This document shows, piece by piece, positions 45,441 to 54,845 of a DNA stretch of 64,000 nucleotides. A model generated the notes under the pieces. The model was not told the origin of the DNA and did not search any database. It saw nothing but the letters and a program-made list of their open reading frames with translations. The stretch is from positions 1 to 64,000 of the forward strand of contig CADCTC010000293.1 in the NCBI GenBank assembly GCA_902805635.1, read 5' to 3'. Each line of letters starts with the position of its first letter. Position 1 is the stretch's first letter. This DNA is from an uncultured Chloroflexota bacterium. Lineage in GTDB: Bacteria; Chloroflexota; UBA11872; UBA12225. The position numbers and the translations under genes are program-made.

Positions 45441-45594
45441 ACCGGGCTACGGTACGTGATGGGCGTATACGCCTACTTGCGTCCTGTCAAACTGTGGCGA
45501 ATAATGGCTAAAGAGGCCATCAGCGTGCCACCAGTGAACGACTGTGGCGCAAGAACGCGGACAACGCACGAGCGCAATTGGAGGAGATCCAGCC

Positions 45595-46989
45595 ATGGAC
45601 GATCAAGGCAATTCACGGGCAGCAAGCGGAGGGGTGACGCGGCGCGAGGTGATGGCATCGGTGATGCCCGGAGTGGCGTCGGGTGTCGTGCTGGCAGCGT
45701 GCGTGCCCGGCGGCAACAGCTCGGCTGAGCCGCCCGGCCTTGGGAAGGAGCCGGTGACCATCCGCTGGAGCACCTGGGGCGACCAGAACAACCCCTTCAA
45801 CACCCAGGCCGTTCCGCGCGGCCTGCAACTCTTCACCCAGAAGTTCCCCAACGTCAAGGTGGAGCCGGAAGTGCAGCTCGAGCCGGATTGGCCCCAGAAG
45901 CTACGCACTGAGTGGATCGCCGGCACGGGCGTTGACCTGACCGGGCACTGCTGCCAGCACAGCATCGCGTTCTCACGCGAGGGCTTCCTGCTCAACATGG
46001 ACCCGTACTTGAAGCGGGACGCTAAGGCGGTGCCGACCGAGGACTACGTCGAGTGGCTGATGAAGCTGTTCAACTCGAAAGAGAATGGGCAGTTCGCCCT
46101 GCCGATGTACACCGGCACTATCGCGCTGATGTTCAACCGGCGACGGTTCCAGGAGAAGGGCGTGCCGCTGCCGGACGACACCTGGGACTGGGCCAAGTAC
46201 CGTGATATGGGGCTCCGGATCGCCGACCCCGACGCCAAGCGCTGGGCGCGCGCCGACGTGGGCCCCAACTCGATGTACCGCCGGTTCCACCAGATTGGCG
46301 CCAACGCGGTAGACCCGAAGGACGACCGCGTGGCCGCGTTCACGTCCGCGAAGGCGATCGAGGCGCTGGAGTGGGAGCGCAACCAGATCCACCGGGACCG
46401 CACCGTGGTGCAGACCCTGGGGCCCAAGGCGCCCCCCGAAACCGGCCCCGATAGCCAGACGCACTTCGTGCAGATCAACTCCGGGTACATCTCCATGTGG
46501 GAGGGCGGCGCGTTCACGCTGGCCCGCTACGTGGCCATGCTCAGCGACGAGGTTGACTGGGACGCCGTGCCGCTGCCCAAGGGACCGGCGGGGCGCTTCA
46601 CGCTGGCGACGAACGACGGCTGGAGCATCTCCAAGGCCACTAAGGCTAAGGATGCGACCTGGGAGTTCCTCAAGTTCCTGCAGTCCGACGAGTGGACCGA
46701 CCTGGCCACGCGTCACGCCAGCCAGCAAAGCGCCCGCAAGAGCCACCAGCAGCGGTGGCTCACCGCGGTTAAAGAGTCGAGTCCCAAGCTGGCCAACAAG
46801 AACCTCAAGGCGTTCACCGAAGGGATCGAGAAGGGCTACGCACGCCCGATTGAGTTCTGGCGCAAGGACGTGGAGGCGAAGCGGATCTTCAACGAGGCGT
46901 ACAACAAATCGGTGCGCGATGGCGACGAGGAAGTTGGCATCGCCTTCCGCGCCGCCGCGGAGCAGATCAACCAGATCAATAAGGTGTAG
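45595..46989 (+). CDS. Extracellular solute-binding lipoprotein 1
   Basis: 464 residues from ATG 45595 (GGAGG upstream). Tat motif TRREVMASV and lipobox VVLAAC (Cys36) predict a membrane-anchored lipoprotein exported folded. The mature part is a family 1 type carbohydrate-binding protein: VTIRWSTWGDQNNPFN, LFTQKFPNVKVEPE, ALPMYTGTIALMFNRRRF, VPLPKGPAGRFTLATNDGWSI. It should deliver a sugar or oligosaccharide to an ABC importer, but none is encoded nearby. Paralogue of the next two genes. Confidence 0.9.
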   Translation: MDDQGNSRAASGGVTRREVMASVMPGVASGVVLAACVPGGNSSAEPPGLGKEPVTIRWSTWGDQNNPFNTQAVPRGLQLFTQKFPNVKVEPEVQLEPDWPQKLRTEWIAGTGVDLTGHCCQHSIAFSREGFLLNMDPYLKRDAKAVPTEDYVEWLMKLFNSKENGQFALPMYTGTIALMFNRRRFQEKGVPLPDDTWDWAKYRDMGLRIADPDAKRWARADVGPNSMYRRFHQIGANAVDPKDDRVAAFTSAKAIEALEWERNQIHRDRTVVQTLGPKAPPETGPDSQTHFVQINSGYISMWEGGAFTLARYVAMLSDEVDWDAVPLPKGPAGRFTLATNDGWSISKATKAKDATWEFLKFLQSDEWTDLATRHASQQSARKSHQQRWLTAVKESSPKLANKNLKAFTEGIEKGYARPIEFWRKDVEAKRIFNEAYNKSVRDGDEEVGIAFRAAAEQINQINKV

Positions 46990-47121
46990 TAGCGCTCGCC
47001 CCAGTCATACAGCCACCTCCCGCTTGCGTTGCCGGCGCTGCGGCTCGATAATGGCGCCAGACTGGTGGCGAATCACCATCGCCACGCCGGTCCTATTTTC
47101 AAGTACAGGGAGACCAGGCCA

Positions 47122-48558
47122 ATGGCAGTGGGTGTGCATGTGACAGCGGCGGCGCGGACCGGCGGCGTGCGGCGCCGGCGGCTCTTGGGGGGAATACCGG
47201 CGCTCGGCGCTACGGGCGCCGTCATGGCGGCATGCACATCGGGTGGTGCCGGCGCGGACCGCATCTCACAGGGTAAGAGCGAGCGTGAGGTGACCCTGCG
47301 ATGGTCTACGTGGGACAACTCACAGGGCAATTTCAACACCGACGCCGCACCAAAGGGTGTCGCGCTCTTCAACCAGAAGTTCCCCAAGACCAAGATCATC
47401 ATCGAGCCGCAGGACCCCGGCGCCGGCGGCGTCACGTGGCAGACGAAGAACAAGACAGAGTGGATCGCGGGGAACGGCCCCGACCTCTCCGGCCACTGCT
47501 GCACCGACGGCGTGCAGTGGGCGCGCGAAGGACTGTTCGTCGACCTGGACTCGCGCATGAAGCGCGACATCCCGGCCAAAGTACGCGAGGACTTCATCGA
47601 GTACTTGATGAAGCTCTTCAACCAGCCAGGCGCGGGGCAGTTCGGCCTGCCGATGTACACCGGCGCGCTGGCGCTGTACTACAACAAGACCCTCTTCCAG
47701 AGAAAGGGAATCGCCCCGCCGGACGACACGTGGGACTGGAACAAGTACCGCGAGATGTCGCTGCGCCTGCACGACCCGGCCAACGGCGTCTGGGCGAGGC
47801 GCCAGATCCGCGGCATCGACCGCGTGGTGCAGAAGATCCACCAGGCGGGCGGCAACTGGGTGGACCCCAAGGACGACACCAAGGCAGCCTTCGACCGGCC
47901 GGAGGCCCTGGCAGGCCTGATGTACGAGCGCGACGCCAACCTCAAGGACAAGCTGACCGCACGTGAGGGCGAGGTAGGCAACCTGGGCGGGCTGGACCTC
48001 TGGAAGGGCATCTCGGCGCAGCGCTGGGCGATGTGGGAGGAAGGGTCCTGGATCCTGGTCCGGCAGACCTTCCTGGTGGAGAAGGACGTTGTGCCACAGT
48101 GGGACGTGGCGCCCCTGCCCAAGGGACCCAAGCAGCGCGACGCGCTGGCCACCCACGACGGCTGGGCCATCTGGAAGGGATCAAAGGTCCAGGACGAAGC
48201 ATGGGAGTTCATGAAGTTCTTGATCGACGACCAGTGGGTGGAGATCGCGGCCGGCATCGTCGGCCACCAGCCCGGCCGCAAGTCATTCCAGGAAAAGTGG
48301 GTGCGCCTGGTGAAGCAGGCCAACCCGACGCTGGCAGATAAGAACCTCAAGCCGTTCACCGATGCCATCGCGCAGAACTACGCGCGGCCCAAGGAGTTCT
48401 TCAAGAAGAACCAGACAGAGGCCGAGGTCATCATCAACACGATGCTCAACGAGGCGGTCTACTCTTCCGAGACGAGCACGACGATCAAGAACGGCGAGAA
48501 GGCGCTCGACGCCGCCGTGAAGGACGCCGCTGCGCGCGTCAACGACCTAATGAAGTAA
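47122..48558 (+). CDS. Extracellular solute-binding lipoprotein 2
   Basis: 478 residues from ATG 47122. Tat-like GVRRRRLLGG and lipobox AVMAAC (Cys38). It shares with its neighbours VTLRWSTWDN, LFNQKFPKTKII, GLPMYTGALALYYNKTLFQ, VAPLPKGPKQRDALATHDGW and the C-terminal NGEKALDAAV. The middle GVQWAREGLF and GCT-rich CCTDG segment differ slightly, which suggests a different ligand. Binding specificity cannot be predicted. Confidence 0.9.
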   Translation: MAVGVHVTAAARTGGVRRRRLLGGIPALGATGAVMAACTSGGAGADRISQGKSEREVTLRWSTWDNSQGNFNTDAAPKGVALFNQKFPKTKIIIEPQDPGAGGVTWQTKNKTEWIAGNGPDLSGHCCTDGVQWAREGLFVDLDSRMKRDIPAKVREDFIEYLMKLFNQPGAGQFGLPMYTGALALYYNKTLFQRKGIAPPDDTWDWNKYREMSLRLHDPANGVWARRQIRGIDRVVQKIHQAGGNWVDPKDDTKAAFDRPEALAGLMYERDANLKDKLTAREGEVGNLGGLDLWKGISAQRWAMWEEGSWILVRQTFLVEKDVVPQWDVAPLPKGPKQRDALATHDGWAIWKGSKVQDEAWEFMKFLIDDQWVEIAAGIVGHQPGRKSFQEKWVRLVKQANPTLADKNLKPFTDAIAQNYARPKEFFKKNQTEAEVIINTMLNEAVYSSETSTTIKNGEKALDAAVKDAAARVNDLMK

Positions 48559-48598
48559 CTCGCGTAGCCTACGGCCCGGTACGTGTCATGCTAGAAGC

Positions 48599-50035
48599 AT
48601 GACGACCACCCGACGTTCCTACCTGAGCGGCGCTGCCGTCAGCATCGGCAGCGCCGCCCTGGCCGCGTGCGGCCCGCTGGGCGGCAGCGCGGACAAGATC
48701 GCGCGCGGCAGGAGTGACAAGCAGGTCACCCTGCGGTGGAGCACCTGGGGAGACGACCAGAACTCCTTCAACCGCGTGGCGGCGCCCAAGGGGCTGGAGC
48801 TCTTCAAGCAGTCCTTCCCCAACGTCAAGGTGCAGATCGAGCCGCAGATCGGCGAGGACTGGCCGACAAAGAACTACACCGAGTGGATCGCCGGATCCGG
48901 CCCGGACATGACCGGCCACGCCGGCCAGTGGGGCGTGCAGTGGGGACGCGAGGGGTTGCTGTGGGACATGGCGGCGGCGATGAAGAAGGACGTGCCGCCG
49001 CGCATCCTGGACGACTATGTGGACTGGCTGATGAAGCTGTTCAACCTGCCGGAGCGCGGCCAGGTTGCCTTGCCCATGTACTCCGGCACCGTTGCGCTCT
49101 TCTACAACAAGACCGTCTTCCAGCGGAAGGGCGTCGCGCTGCCGGACGCAAGCTGGGACTGGACCAAGTACCGCGACGCCGCCATCAAGCTGCAGGACCA
49201 GACACGCCCAACTGCGGGCGGTGACAGCCAGACCGGCCAGGGCAACCAGGTGGCGAGCTTCACCTTTGGGCGGCGCCAGGTGCGTGGCTACGACCGCGTG
49301 ATGCAGCGCATCCACCAGGCGGGTGGCAACTACGTGGACCCCAAGGACGACAAGAAGTGCGTCCTGGACACGCCGCAGGCGCTCCAGGCGCTGCAGTACG
49401 AGCGCGACACCAACCTCAAGGACAAGGTCACCGGAATCGAGCCTGAGTACGAGGTCACGCGCGGCATGGACTACTTCAAGGCGCTGACCAACCAGCGCTT
49501 CGCCATGTGGGAGGAAGGATCGTTCGCGCTGGTGCGCTTCACCACTCAGGTGGAGCGTGACGTGCTCTCGCAGATCGACGTAGCCCCCCTGCCCAAGGGA
49601 CCCAAGCAGCGCGCCACGCTAGCCACCAACGACGGCTGGAGTATCTGGAAAGGCAGCAAGTCCATCGACGAGGCGTGGGAGCTGGTGAAGTTCGTGCAGT
49701 CCGACGAATGGACCGAGATCAACGCCCAGGCCACTGGGCAACAGCCGGCGCGCAAGAGCTTCCAAGAGCTGTGGGTAAAGCTGGCCAAGCAGGGCAACCC
49801 CGGCCTGGCGCACATGAACCTGAACGCCTTTGCCGAGGCGATCCAGCAGAACTACGCGCGCCCAATCGAGCTCTTCCGCCAGCAGAAGTTCTCGCGCGAC
49901 GTGATCCTCACCGCCTTCGACGAAGCGGTGTATGCCAGCGAGACCGACCGCAAGGTCAAGAATGGCGAAAAGGCGCTGGACGCCGCCATCACTGATGCCG
50001 TGAAGCGGGTGAACGACTTGAACGCCAGAGCGTAA
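48599..50035 (+). CDS. Extracellular solute-binding lipoprotein 3
   Basis: 478 residues. TTRRSYLSG and lipobox ALAAC (Cys24). The mature domain has VTLRWSTWGDDQNSFN, LFKQSFPNVKVQIEP, ALPMYSGTVALFYNKTVFQ, VAPLPKGPKQRATLATNDGWSI and the tail NGEKALDAAITDA, most like copy 2. Only 40 bp separates it from copy 2, so they may be co-transcribed. Probably a recent tandem duplicate with altered ligand. Confidence 0.9.
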   Translation: MTTTRRSYLSGAAVSIGSAALAACGPLGGSADKIARGRSDKQVTLRWSTWGDDQNSFNRVAAPKGLELFKQSFPNVKVQIEPQIGEDWPTKNYTEWIAGSGPDMTGHAGQWGVQWGREGLLWDMAAAMKKDVPPRILDDYVDWLMKLFNLPERGQVALPMYSGTVALFYNKTVFQRKGVALPDASWDWTKYRDAAIKLQDQTRPTAGGDSQTGQGNQVASFTFGRRQVRGYDRVMQRIHQAGGNYVDPKDDKKCVLDTPQALQALQYERDTNLKDKVTGIEPEYEVTRGMDYFKALTNQRFAMWEEGSFALVRFTTQVERDVLSQIDVAPLPKGPKQRATLATNDGWSIWKGSKSIDEAWELVKFVQSDEWTEINAQATGQQPARKSFQELWVKLAKQGNPGLAHMNLNAFAEAIQQNYARPIELFRQQKFSRDVILTAFDEAVYASETDRKVKNGEKALDAAITDAVKRVNDLNARA

Positions 50036-50060
50036 TCGTGCTGTCATCTAGAGTGCCGCG

Positions 50061-50540
50061 TTACCTCGCCTCTTGCAGCTCGATCACGTTGCCGAACGGG
50101 TCCTGGAAGAAGACCTGCTCCGCGCCCACGGCGCCGGTCTGCACGTGGAACTGGATGCCGTGACGCTCCAGCTCCTGTTTGGCGTCTCCTAGGTCCTCCA
50201 CCGCCAGCGCGATGTGGTCGCGGCGCGTCACACTGAGGGCCGCCGTCCGGTTGGCGGAAATCGAGTTATCGGCCGTGTCGGTCTGGCGCGCGCCGACCAG
50301 GTGGATTTGGTCCAGCGACACCGGCGGCGGCCCCTGCTCCCGGTCATCCACGGACCCCGGTCCATCGGCGGCGCCGCTAGGGATATTGAACCACCAGCCC
50401 GGGGTACCGGGGATGTCCGGCCGCCCACCGTCCAGCGGCAGGCCCATCACCTCGCCATAGAAGTGGCGTGCCGCCGCCACTCCGTCCGCACTGCCATCGA
50501 TCTGCACTGCGTGGTGCAGGAAGCCTACGACCTTCAACAT
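50061..50540 (-). CDS. VOC-family (glyoxalase-like) protein
   Basis: 159 residues. Paired beta-alpha-beta-beta-beta modules with FLHHAVQIDG, HFYGEVMGLP, RRDHIALAVEDL and FFQDPFGNVIELQE, giving the usual His/Glu metal ligands. VOC proteins include glyoxalases, dioxygenases and resistance proteins; the reaction here is unknown. A perfect 22-nt palindrome sits directly upstream of the ATG, between it and tRNA-Val. Confidence 0.87.
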   Translation of the reverse strand: MLKVVGFLHHAVQIDGSADGVAAARHFYGEVMGLPLDGGRPDIPGTPGWWFNIPSGAADGPGSVDDREQGPPPVSLDQIHLVGARQTDTADNSISANRTAALSVTRRDHIALAVEDLGDAKQELERHGIQFHVQTGAVGAEQVFFQDPFGNVIELQEAR

Positions 50541-50541
50541 C

Positions 50542-50563
50542 TGTAGGCAGTGTACTGCCTACA
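50542..50563. promoter_or_regulatory. Perfect 22-nt palindrome between tRNA-Val and the VOC gene
   Basis: TGTAGGCAGT (50542-50551) pairs with ACTGCCTACA (50554-50563) around GT. It ends 7 bases from the tRNA 3' end and begins 2 bases before the VOC ATG. No T-tract, so a tRNA processing stem, an operator or an SD-masking hairpin are all possible. Confidence 0.6.
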
Positions 50564-50569
50564 TCAGGG

Positions 50570-50643
<74 letters not shown>

Positions 50644-50701
50644 GCGTGCCAAACAAGCGCCGCGTGGCGCGTGCGTGCCATTAAAGTATATCAAGGGGGT
50701 T

Positions 50702-51835
50702 CTATGGCTGCCCGGCACGTCCTGCCTCCACCTCGGAGACGCGGACCTTCGCCGGACCGAGTGGCCCAGCGGCGGGATCGAGCCGGTACGGCTGCGAGAC
50801 GCGCAGCTCGGCGAGTATCGCGTCGGCGGCGCCGGGTCGGGCCAGCTGCACGTCCAGGTCCACAGCCACCAACTCGCCCGCCGCCACCTGGCCGCCGATC
50901 TCGGCGGCGGTGAGCAGCCGCTCGTCCGGGTTCTCGGTGCCGGCGTAGAGCGGCGAGAGCAGGCCCGTTGCCAGCGCGCCAAACGCATCGCCTGCGCCGG
51001 CTCGCGCCTGCCCTTCCAGCACCAGTGTGTACCTGCCGGGGATGCTCGCCGGCACTTCGAAGCTGAAGCCGCCGTCCCCTGCCGCGGGAGGCGTCACCAG
51101 CGCGCCGAAGGTCTGGCTAACGACGATTCCGGGCTCCACCACTCCGTTGGCCCCACCGTCGGGATGCACCACCAGCGGCCACACGGGACCCGTGACACGG
51201 AAGCGCAGCACACTCACCGAGGGCGAAAACGGGCGCGTCGCGCTGAGCTGGCCGTCCGGCTGCACCAACACCGTCTCCCCGGCCTGGAGGTCCACCTGCT
51301 GGCCGGCGCCGGTCTGGACCGACATCACGCCCTCGCGCGTCCAGCACTGGAAGGAGCCGTCGGGGAGTACCCGCGCGCCGATCTGGCTGCCGCGCACCAC
51401 CGCCACGGCATTGGGCGTGCGCACCTGGAACGTGGCGGCGCTCGACGCCAGGGAGACCACGCGCGCCCAGATGGTGCCGGCGTTCAGCTGCAGCTGGAAG
51501 TCCCGCGCTGCGGCGTCACCGCCCGTCCCTGCCTGGAGGCGCTCCACCACAACGTCCGTCCCCGGCGTCAGCGTCAGCGTGCTGCCCTCGAAGAACGTGA
51601 GGAGCAGGTTGGCATCTTGCCCGGTGATCAGCCGGTCTCCCACCCGCACATCCTGCCCGTCTACCGCCGCCACGACGGCCGCGCGCGCCTGCTCGGAGTA
51701 CTGGCTGTCGCCGCGCAGGATGGTCAGCGTGGACTGGTTGGCTAACCGTGGCGCAGGGGGCAGCGTCGCCGCCGCGGCGACGTGTGGGACGAGCGCCAGC
51801 CCGGAGGCCACCACAAGGCGCCTGAGAATCGACAA
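50702..51835 (-). CDS. FecR-domain exported protein
   Basis: 377 residues from TTG 51835, whose product begins LSILRRLVVASGLALVPHVAAAA, a signal peptide with a likely cut after AAA; GGGG lies 5 bases upstream. The FecR-like domain carries ITGQDANLLLTFFEGSTLTLTPGTDVVVE and VRTPNAVAVVRGSQ. In the FecI/FecR family such domains sense envelope signals and control a sigma factor, but no sigma factor is adjacent. A long beta-rich C-terminal domain follows. It lies between two tRNA genes on the same strand. Confidence 0.83.
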   Translation of the reverse strand: MSILRRLVVASGLALVPHVAAAATLPPAPRLANQSTLTILRGDSQYSEQARAAVVAAVDGQDVRVGDRLITGQDANLLLTFFEGSTLTLTPGTDVVVERLQAGTGGDAAARDFQLQLNAGTIWARVVSLASSAATFQVRTPNAVAVVRGSQIGARVLPDGSFQCWTREGVMSVQTGAGQQVDLQAGETVLVQPDGQLSATRPFSPSVSVLRFRVTGPVWPLVVHPDGGANGVVEPGIVVSQTFGALVTPPAAGDGGFSFEVPASIPGRYTLVLEGQARAGAGDAFGALATGLLSPLYAGTENPDERLLTAAEIGGQVAAGELVAVDLDVQLARPGAADAILAELRVSQPYRLDPAAGPLGPAKVRVSEVEAGRAGQP

Positions 51836-51897
51836 GGGAGCCCCGCCCCAGCGGAGCTCCCTCGTGTACAGGAGGAAATTGCGTACTGCCAAACTAG

Positions 51898-51969
51898 AGC
51901 GGGCAACGGGGCTCGAACCCGTGGTCTCAACCTTGGGAAGGTCGCGTGTTACCACTACACCATGCCCGC
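51898..51969 (-). tRNA. tRNA-Gly (anticodon CCC)
   Basis: 72 nt cloverleaf on the minus strand: acceptor GCGGGCA/TGCCCGC with discriminator T, anticodon stem CGACC/GGTTG with loop TTCCCAA (anticodon CCC), T-stem ACGGG/CCCGT. CCA is not encoded. Confidence 0.97.
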
Positions 51970-52067
51970 ACGCCCGTTGGGACTAGCCCCCACGGCGGTG
52001 CGGTGACCGCGCGCTAATCTTAGCAAAGTCGCGACCCCAGGCCGGCGCCGTTCGTCGTAAGAGATAA

Positions 52068-52166
52068 CCCCTCCCCGGAGGGAGAGGGGAGCTTCGCATA
52101 CCGAGGTCTTGGCAGGTAGCCACCATCGCAAGGGTCGCCACCCCCCCTCTCTCCGCGGGGGAGGAG
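52068..52166. repeat. Two C/T-G/A stem-loops before the TolB-like gene
   Basis: 52068-52089 (CCCCTCCCCGG and its complement) and 52141-52166 (CCCTCTCTCC with GGGGGAGG). The second hairpin includes the GGAGGAG that should be the Shine-Dalgarno of the next gene, so it could mask it. Both resemble the element at 27187-27208. Confidence 0.55.
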
Positions 52167-52176
52167 TTGAACACGC

Positions 52177-53217
52177 ATGACAAGTCGCCGCTCGCTTCTC
52201 GCCAACGCGCTTCCCCTAGCTGCCGCCGCGTGTGGGCCTTCCCTTTCCACCTCGGCGCCGGCCGGCGGTGGCCGTGAGCCCAGCGACTCCGGCAGCACTG
52301 TCCAGCCGGCGGCGGGGAAGACTGCCGCTGGACGGCTGCTGTACGTCTCCGACGCGGACGTGTGGACCTGGGAGCGCAGCGGCGCGCAGCGGCTGACGCG
52401 CGACCGGGTCAGCCGCCAGCCCGTCTGGTCACCCGATGGCAAGCAACTCGCGCACGTGAAAATCCACGTCAACTCCTCGGAGCTATGGGTGACTGACGCC
52501 GGCGGCGCCAACGCTCGCGTGCTCACCGACAACTTCTCCACGGTCATCACGCGCAACAACTGGGCGTTCCGCCCCGCCTGGTGGCCGGACGGGTCACGCT
52601 TGCTGTACCTCTCCGAGGAGAAAACTAGCGATTTGATGATCTGGCAGGTGGGCCTGGACGGCAAGAACCGGCGCCAGTTCCTGGCCGTGCCGGACTTTGA
52701 GGGCGGCCTGGACATGCCGTCGGTGTCGCCAGACGGCAAGCGCCTGCTGGCGGTGAGCTACCGTACCGCCGGCTCCCGCTCTCAGGTCTTCGCCTACACG
52801 CTGCCCAGTGGCCCGTGGCGCCAGCTCACCGAGCATCCGGACGGCGCCTACGATCCCGCGTGGTCGCCGGATGGGTCGCGGGTTGCCTACACCACGCGTC
52901 GGCGCGGCCGGAACGACATATGGACCATGCAGGCCGACGGCTCACAGGACCAGCCGCTGACAGACTCCGGGTCCTGCCGCGCCCCGTGCTGGTCCCCGAA
53001 CGGTCAGCAGATCGCCTATCTTTCGGCCGAGGGCGGAGCATTCGACATTTGGCTCGCCGCGGCGCCCCTGGCCGGCCCGCCGGCAACGCCCACTCGCGCC
53101 GCGGCTGCCACTCCTGCGGCCACCGCACCGGCGGCGCCGGCAAAGCTGCCACAGTCCCGTGCCCTGACCAAGGGGCTTAACATCGACGCAGTTTCCGGGT
53201 TGTCCTGGACCAGATGA
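52177..53217 (+). CDS. TolB-like beta-propeller lipoprotein
   Basis: 346 residues. N-terminal MTSRRSLLANALPLAAAAC gives a Tat-like twin Arg and a lipobox Cys19. The mature part is made of PD40/WD40-type blades: PVWSPDGKQLAHVK, RPAWWPDGSRLLYLSE, PSVSPDGKRLLAVSY, PAWSPDGSRVAYTTRR, PCWSPNGQQIAYLSAE. The C-terminus has an Ala/Pro/Thr-rich linker. It is a likely surface propeller with no enzymatic motif. Its end is 3 bp from the FtsB-like start, so it heads the operon. Confidence 0.85.
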   Translation: MTSRRSLLANALPLAAAACGPSLSTSAPAGGGREPSDSGSTVQPAAGKTAAGRLLYVSDADVWTWERSGAQRLTRDRVSRQPVWSPDGKQLAHVKIHVNSSELWVTDAGGANARVLTDNFSTVITRNNWAFRPAWWPDGSRLLYLSEEKTSDLMIWQVGLDGKNRRQFLAVPDFEGGLDMPSVSPDGKRLLAVSYRTAGSRSQVFAYTLPSGPWRQLTEHPDGAYDPAWSPDGSRVAYTTRRRGRNDIWTMQADGSQDQPLTDSGSCRAPCWSPNGQQIAYLSAEGGAFDIWLAAAPLAGPPATPTRAAAATPAATAPAAPAKLPQSRALTKGLNIDAVSGLSWTR

Positions 53218-53220
53218 CAC

Positions 53221-53703
53221 ATGGCCGGCACCACGTTTAATTCACCCGACAGCGGCGGGCCGCCGGCATCGGAGCCGGGGGCGCCGGTAACGCCCGTGAC
53301 GGCGATTCAGCGCTCCCGCGCTATCTCCCCCGCGCAGCTCACCGTCCTGGTGGTGTGCTGCGTCTCGATCTACTTCGTGGTCGCCTTCTACGGCAAGAGC
53401 CTGGATAGTTACCGGCTCAACCAGCGCGCAAACATAGTACTCCGTGAGAACGCGCTGCTCGAACGGCAGATCAAGGAGCTCCAGGAGCGCGTCGCCTACC
53501 TCTCTACTGAGTCCTACGTAGAGACCACGGCGCGCGAGAAGCTGAACCTGGTCAAGCCCAACGACCGGCCCATCGTGGTCTTGCCGGCTCAGTTGGAAGT
53601 GGCCGGCGTGGAAGGTCCGCCTTTACCCTCGGAGTACCCGCGCCCTCTGGCTGATCTGGGCCACGCCGCCGACTGGCTGTACTTCTTCTTCGGGAACCGG
53701 TAG
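53221..53703 (+). CDS. FtsB/DivIC-like septum formation protein
   Basis: 160 residues. Disordered N-terminal ~38 residues, a single membrane helix (LTVLVVCCVSIYFVVAFYG), a coiled coil (NIVLRENALLERQIKELQERVAYL) and the family motif AREKLNLVKPNDRPI. FtsB/DivIC proteins join the divisome at the septum. The context (tilS-hpt-ftsH downstream) is common for this family in several phyla. A C-terminal ~30-residue tail is unique. Confidence 0.82.
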   Translation: MAGTTFNSPDSGGPPASEPGAPVTPVTAIQRSRAISPAQLTVLVVCCVSIYFVVAFYGKSLDSYRLNQRANIVLRENALLERQIKELQERVAYLSTESYVETTAREKLNLVKPNDRPIVVLPAQLEVAGVEGPPLPSEYPRPLADLGHAADWLYFFFGNR

Positions 53704-53716
53704 GTCTGCCGGCCGG

Positions 53717-54835
53717 ATGACGACTCGGCCGTTCTCCCGACTGCCCATAGTGCGCCGGGTCGAAGGGTTCATCCGTGAGCGCGGCCTGTTCACGGAGGGC
53801 GAGGCAGCGGTGGTCGCCGTCTCCGGTGGCGCCGACTCGGTCTTCCTGCTGCGAGCGCTGCAAGGCCTTTCGCGCCCGCTCAACCTGCGCCTGCACGTTG
53901 CTCACCTGGACCATGGCTGGCGCGGCGCCGAAGCTGAGCAGGACGGCCTGTTCGTCCGGCAGGTAGCCGAGCGGCTCGGCCTCCCCTGCCACGTCGGCCG
54001 GGTGGACGCCACGCGCCTGTCGCGCGAAGCCGCACTTTCCCCAGAGGAAGGCGCGCGTCTGGCCCGCTACCGGTTCCTGGCTGAGGTGTGCACACGTCAC
54101 GGCATCCCAACTGTGGCCACTGGGCACACGCAGGACGACCAGCTGGAAACGTTCCTGCTGGCGTGGCTGCGCGGCAGCGGTCAGCTGGGACTCGCCGGCA
54201 TGCCCGCAGCCGGGTCGCTGCCCGCCGCCGGAACGGGCGCCGCAGTCCGGTTGGTGCGTCCGCTGCTTTGCTTGAGTGCCATTGAAGTGCGCCGCACGCT
54301 CGCGGAGGTAGGGCAGCCCTGGCGCGAAGACGCGACAAACCAGGACCGCCGCCTGCTACGCAACCGGGTACGCCACGAGGTGCTACCGCTGCTCGAAATG
54401 CTGGCGCCGGGCGTCCGCGACACTACCCTCCGCTCGATGGACCTGCTCAGGATGGACGCAGACTACCTAGCGGCGAGGGCACGCGAGGCGGCCGGCGAGG
54501 TGTTGTCCGAAGAAGGCGGCGTCCTGGCGGCCAGCCGCTGTGCGTTTCTCGCACTGCACCCGACCCTTCGTGCTCGCGTGCTTCAGGAGAGCGTGCGGCG
54601 CCTCCAGGGACACTCGCGCGATGTCGAGGCGGCGCACCTGGACGGCGCGTTGCGCGCCATCGAGCGGGGCCGTGGCGGCGCGACCGTACGCCTATCGGCG
54701 ACCGTCACGCTGCGCCTCCACCGCGGCCGGCTGCGCTTCGAGACCACCCCACCGTCGGCTGAGTCGGGCCAGACCACGTCTGCGCCCGGCACCGGAACCG
54801 GGGCGGACGGCGGCGCACCGGCGCATCCCGGATAA
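53717..54835 (+). CDS. tilS: tRNA(Ile)-lysidine synthase TilS
   Basis: Converts C34 of tRNA-Ile(CAU) to lysidine, essential for AUA decoding. 372 residues. The ATP-pyrophosphatase P-loop SGGADS is at 36-41; LHVAHLDHGWRG, VATGHTQDDQLETFLLAWLRGSG and the basic RRLLRNRVRHEVLPLL further on are typical. A short C-terminal domain is present, ending in a low-complexity tail. Start 13 bp after the FtsB-like gene. Confidence 0.95.
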   Translation: MTTRPFSRLPIVRRVEGFIRERGLFTEGEAAVVAVSGGADSVFLLRALQGLSRPLNLRLHVAHLDHGWRGAEAEQDGLFVRQVAERLGLPCHVGRVDATRLSREAALSPEEGARLARYRFLAEVCTRHGIPTVATGHTQDDQLETFLLAWLRGSGQLGLAGMPAAGSLPAAGTGAAVRLVRPLLCLSAIEVRRTLAEVGQPWREDATNQDRRLLRNRVRHEVLPLLEMLAPGVRDTTLRSMDLLRMDADYLAARAREAAGEVLSEEGGVLAASRCAFLALHPTLRARVLQESVRRLQGHSRDVEAAHLDGALRAIERGRGGATVRLSATVTLRLHRGRLRFETTPPSAESGQTTSAPGTGTGADGGAPAHPG

Positions 54836-54836
54836 T
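54831..54836 (+). promoter_or_regulatory. Possible -10 box for hpt
   Basis: GATAAT, overlapping the tilS stop codon and 15 bases before the hpt ATG, which would give a leaderless or near-leaderless hpt mRNA. The -35 region is poor, so this is tentative. Confidence 0.35.
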
Positions 54837-54845
54837 CCCTCAGAC

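Noticed and set aside
45595-50035. A complete ABC sugar-import operon
   Set aside because: I looked for permease or ATPase motifs on both sides of the three binding proteins and found none.
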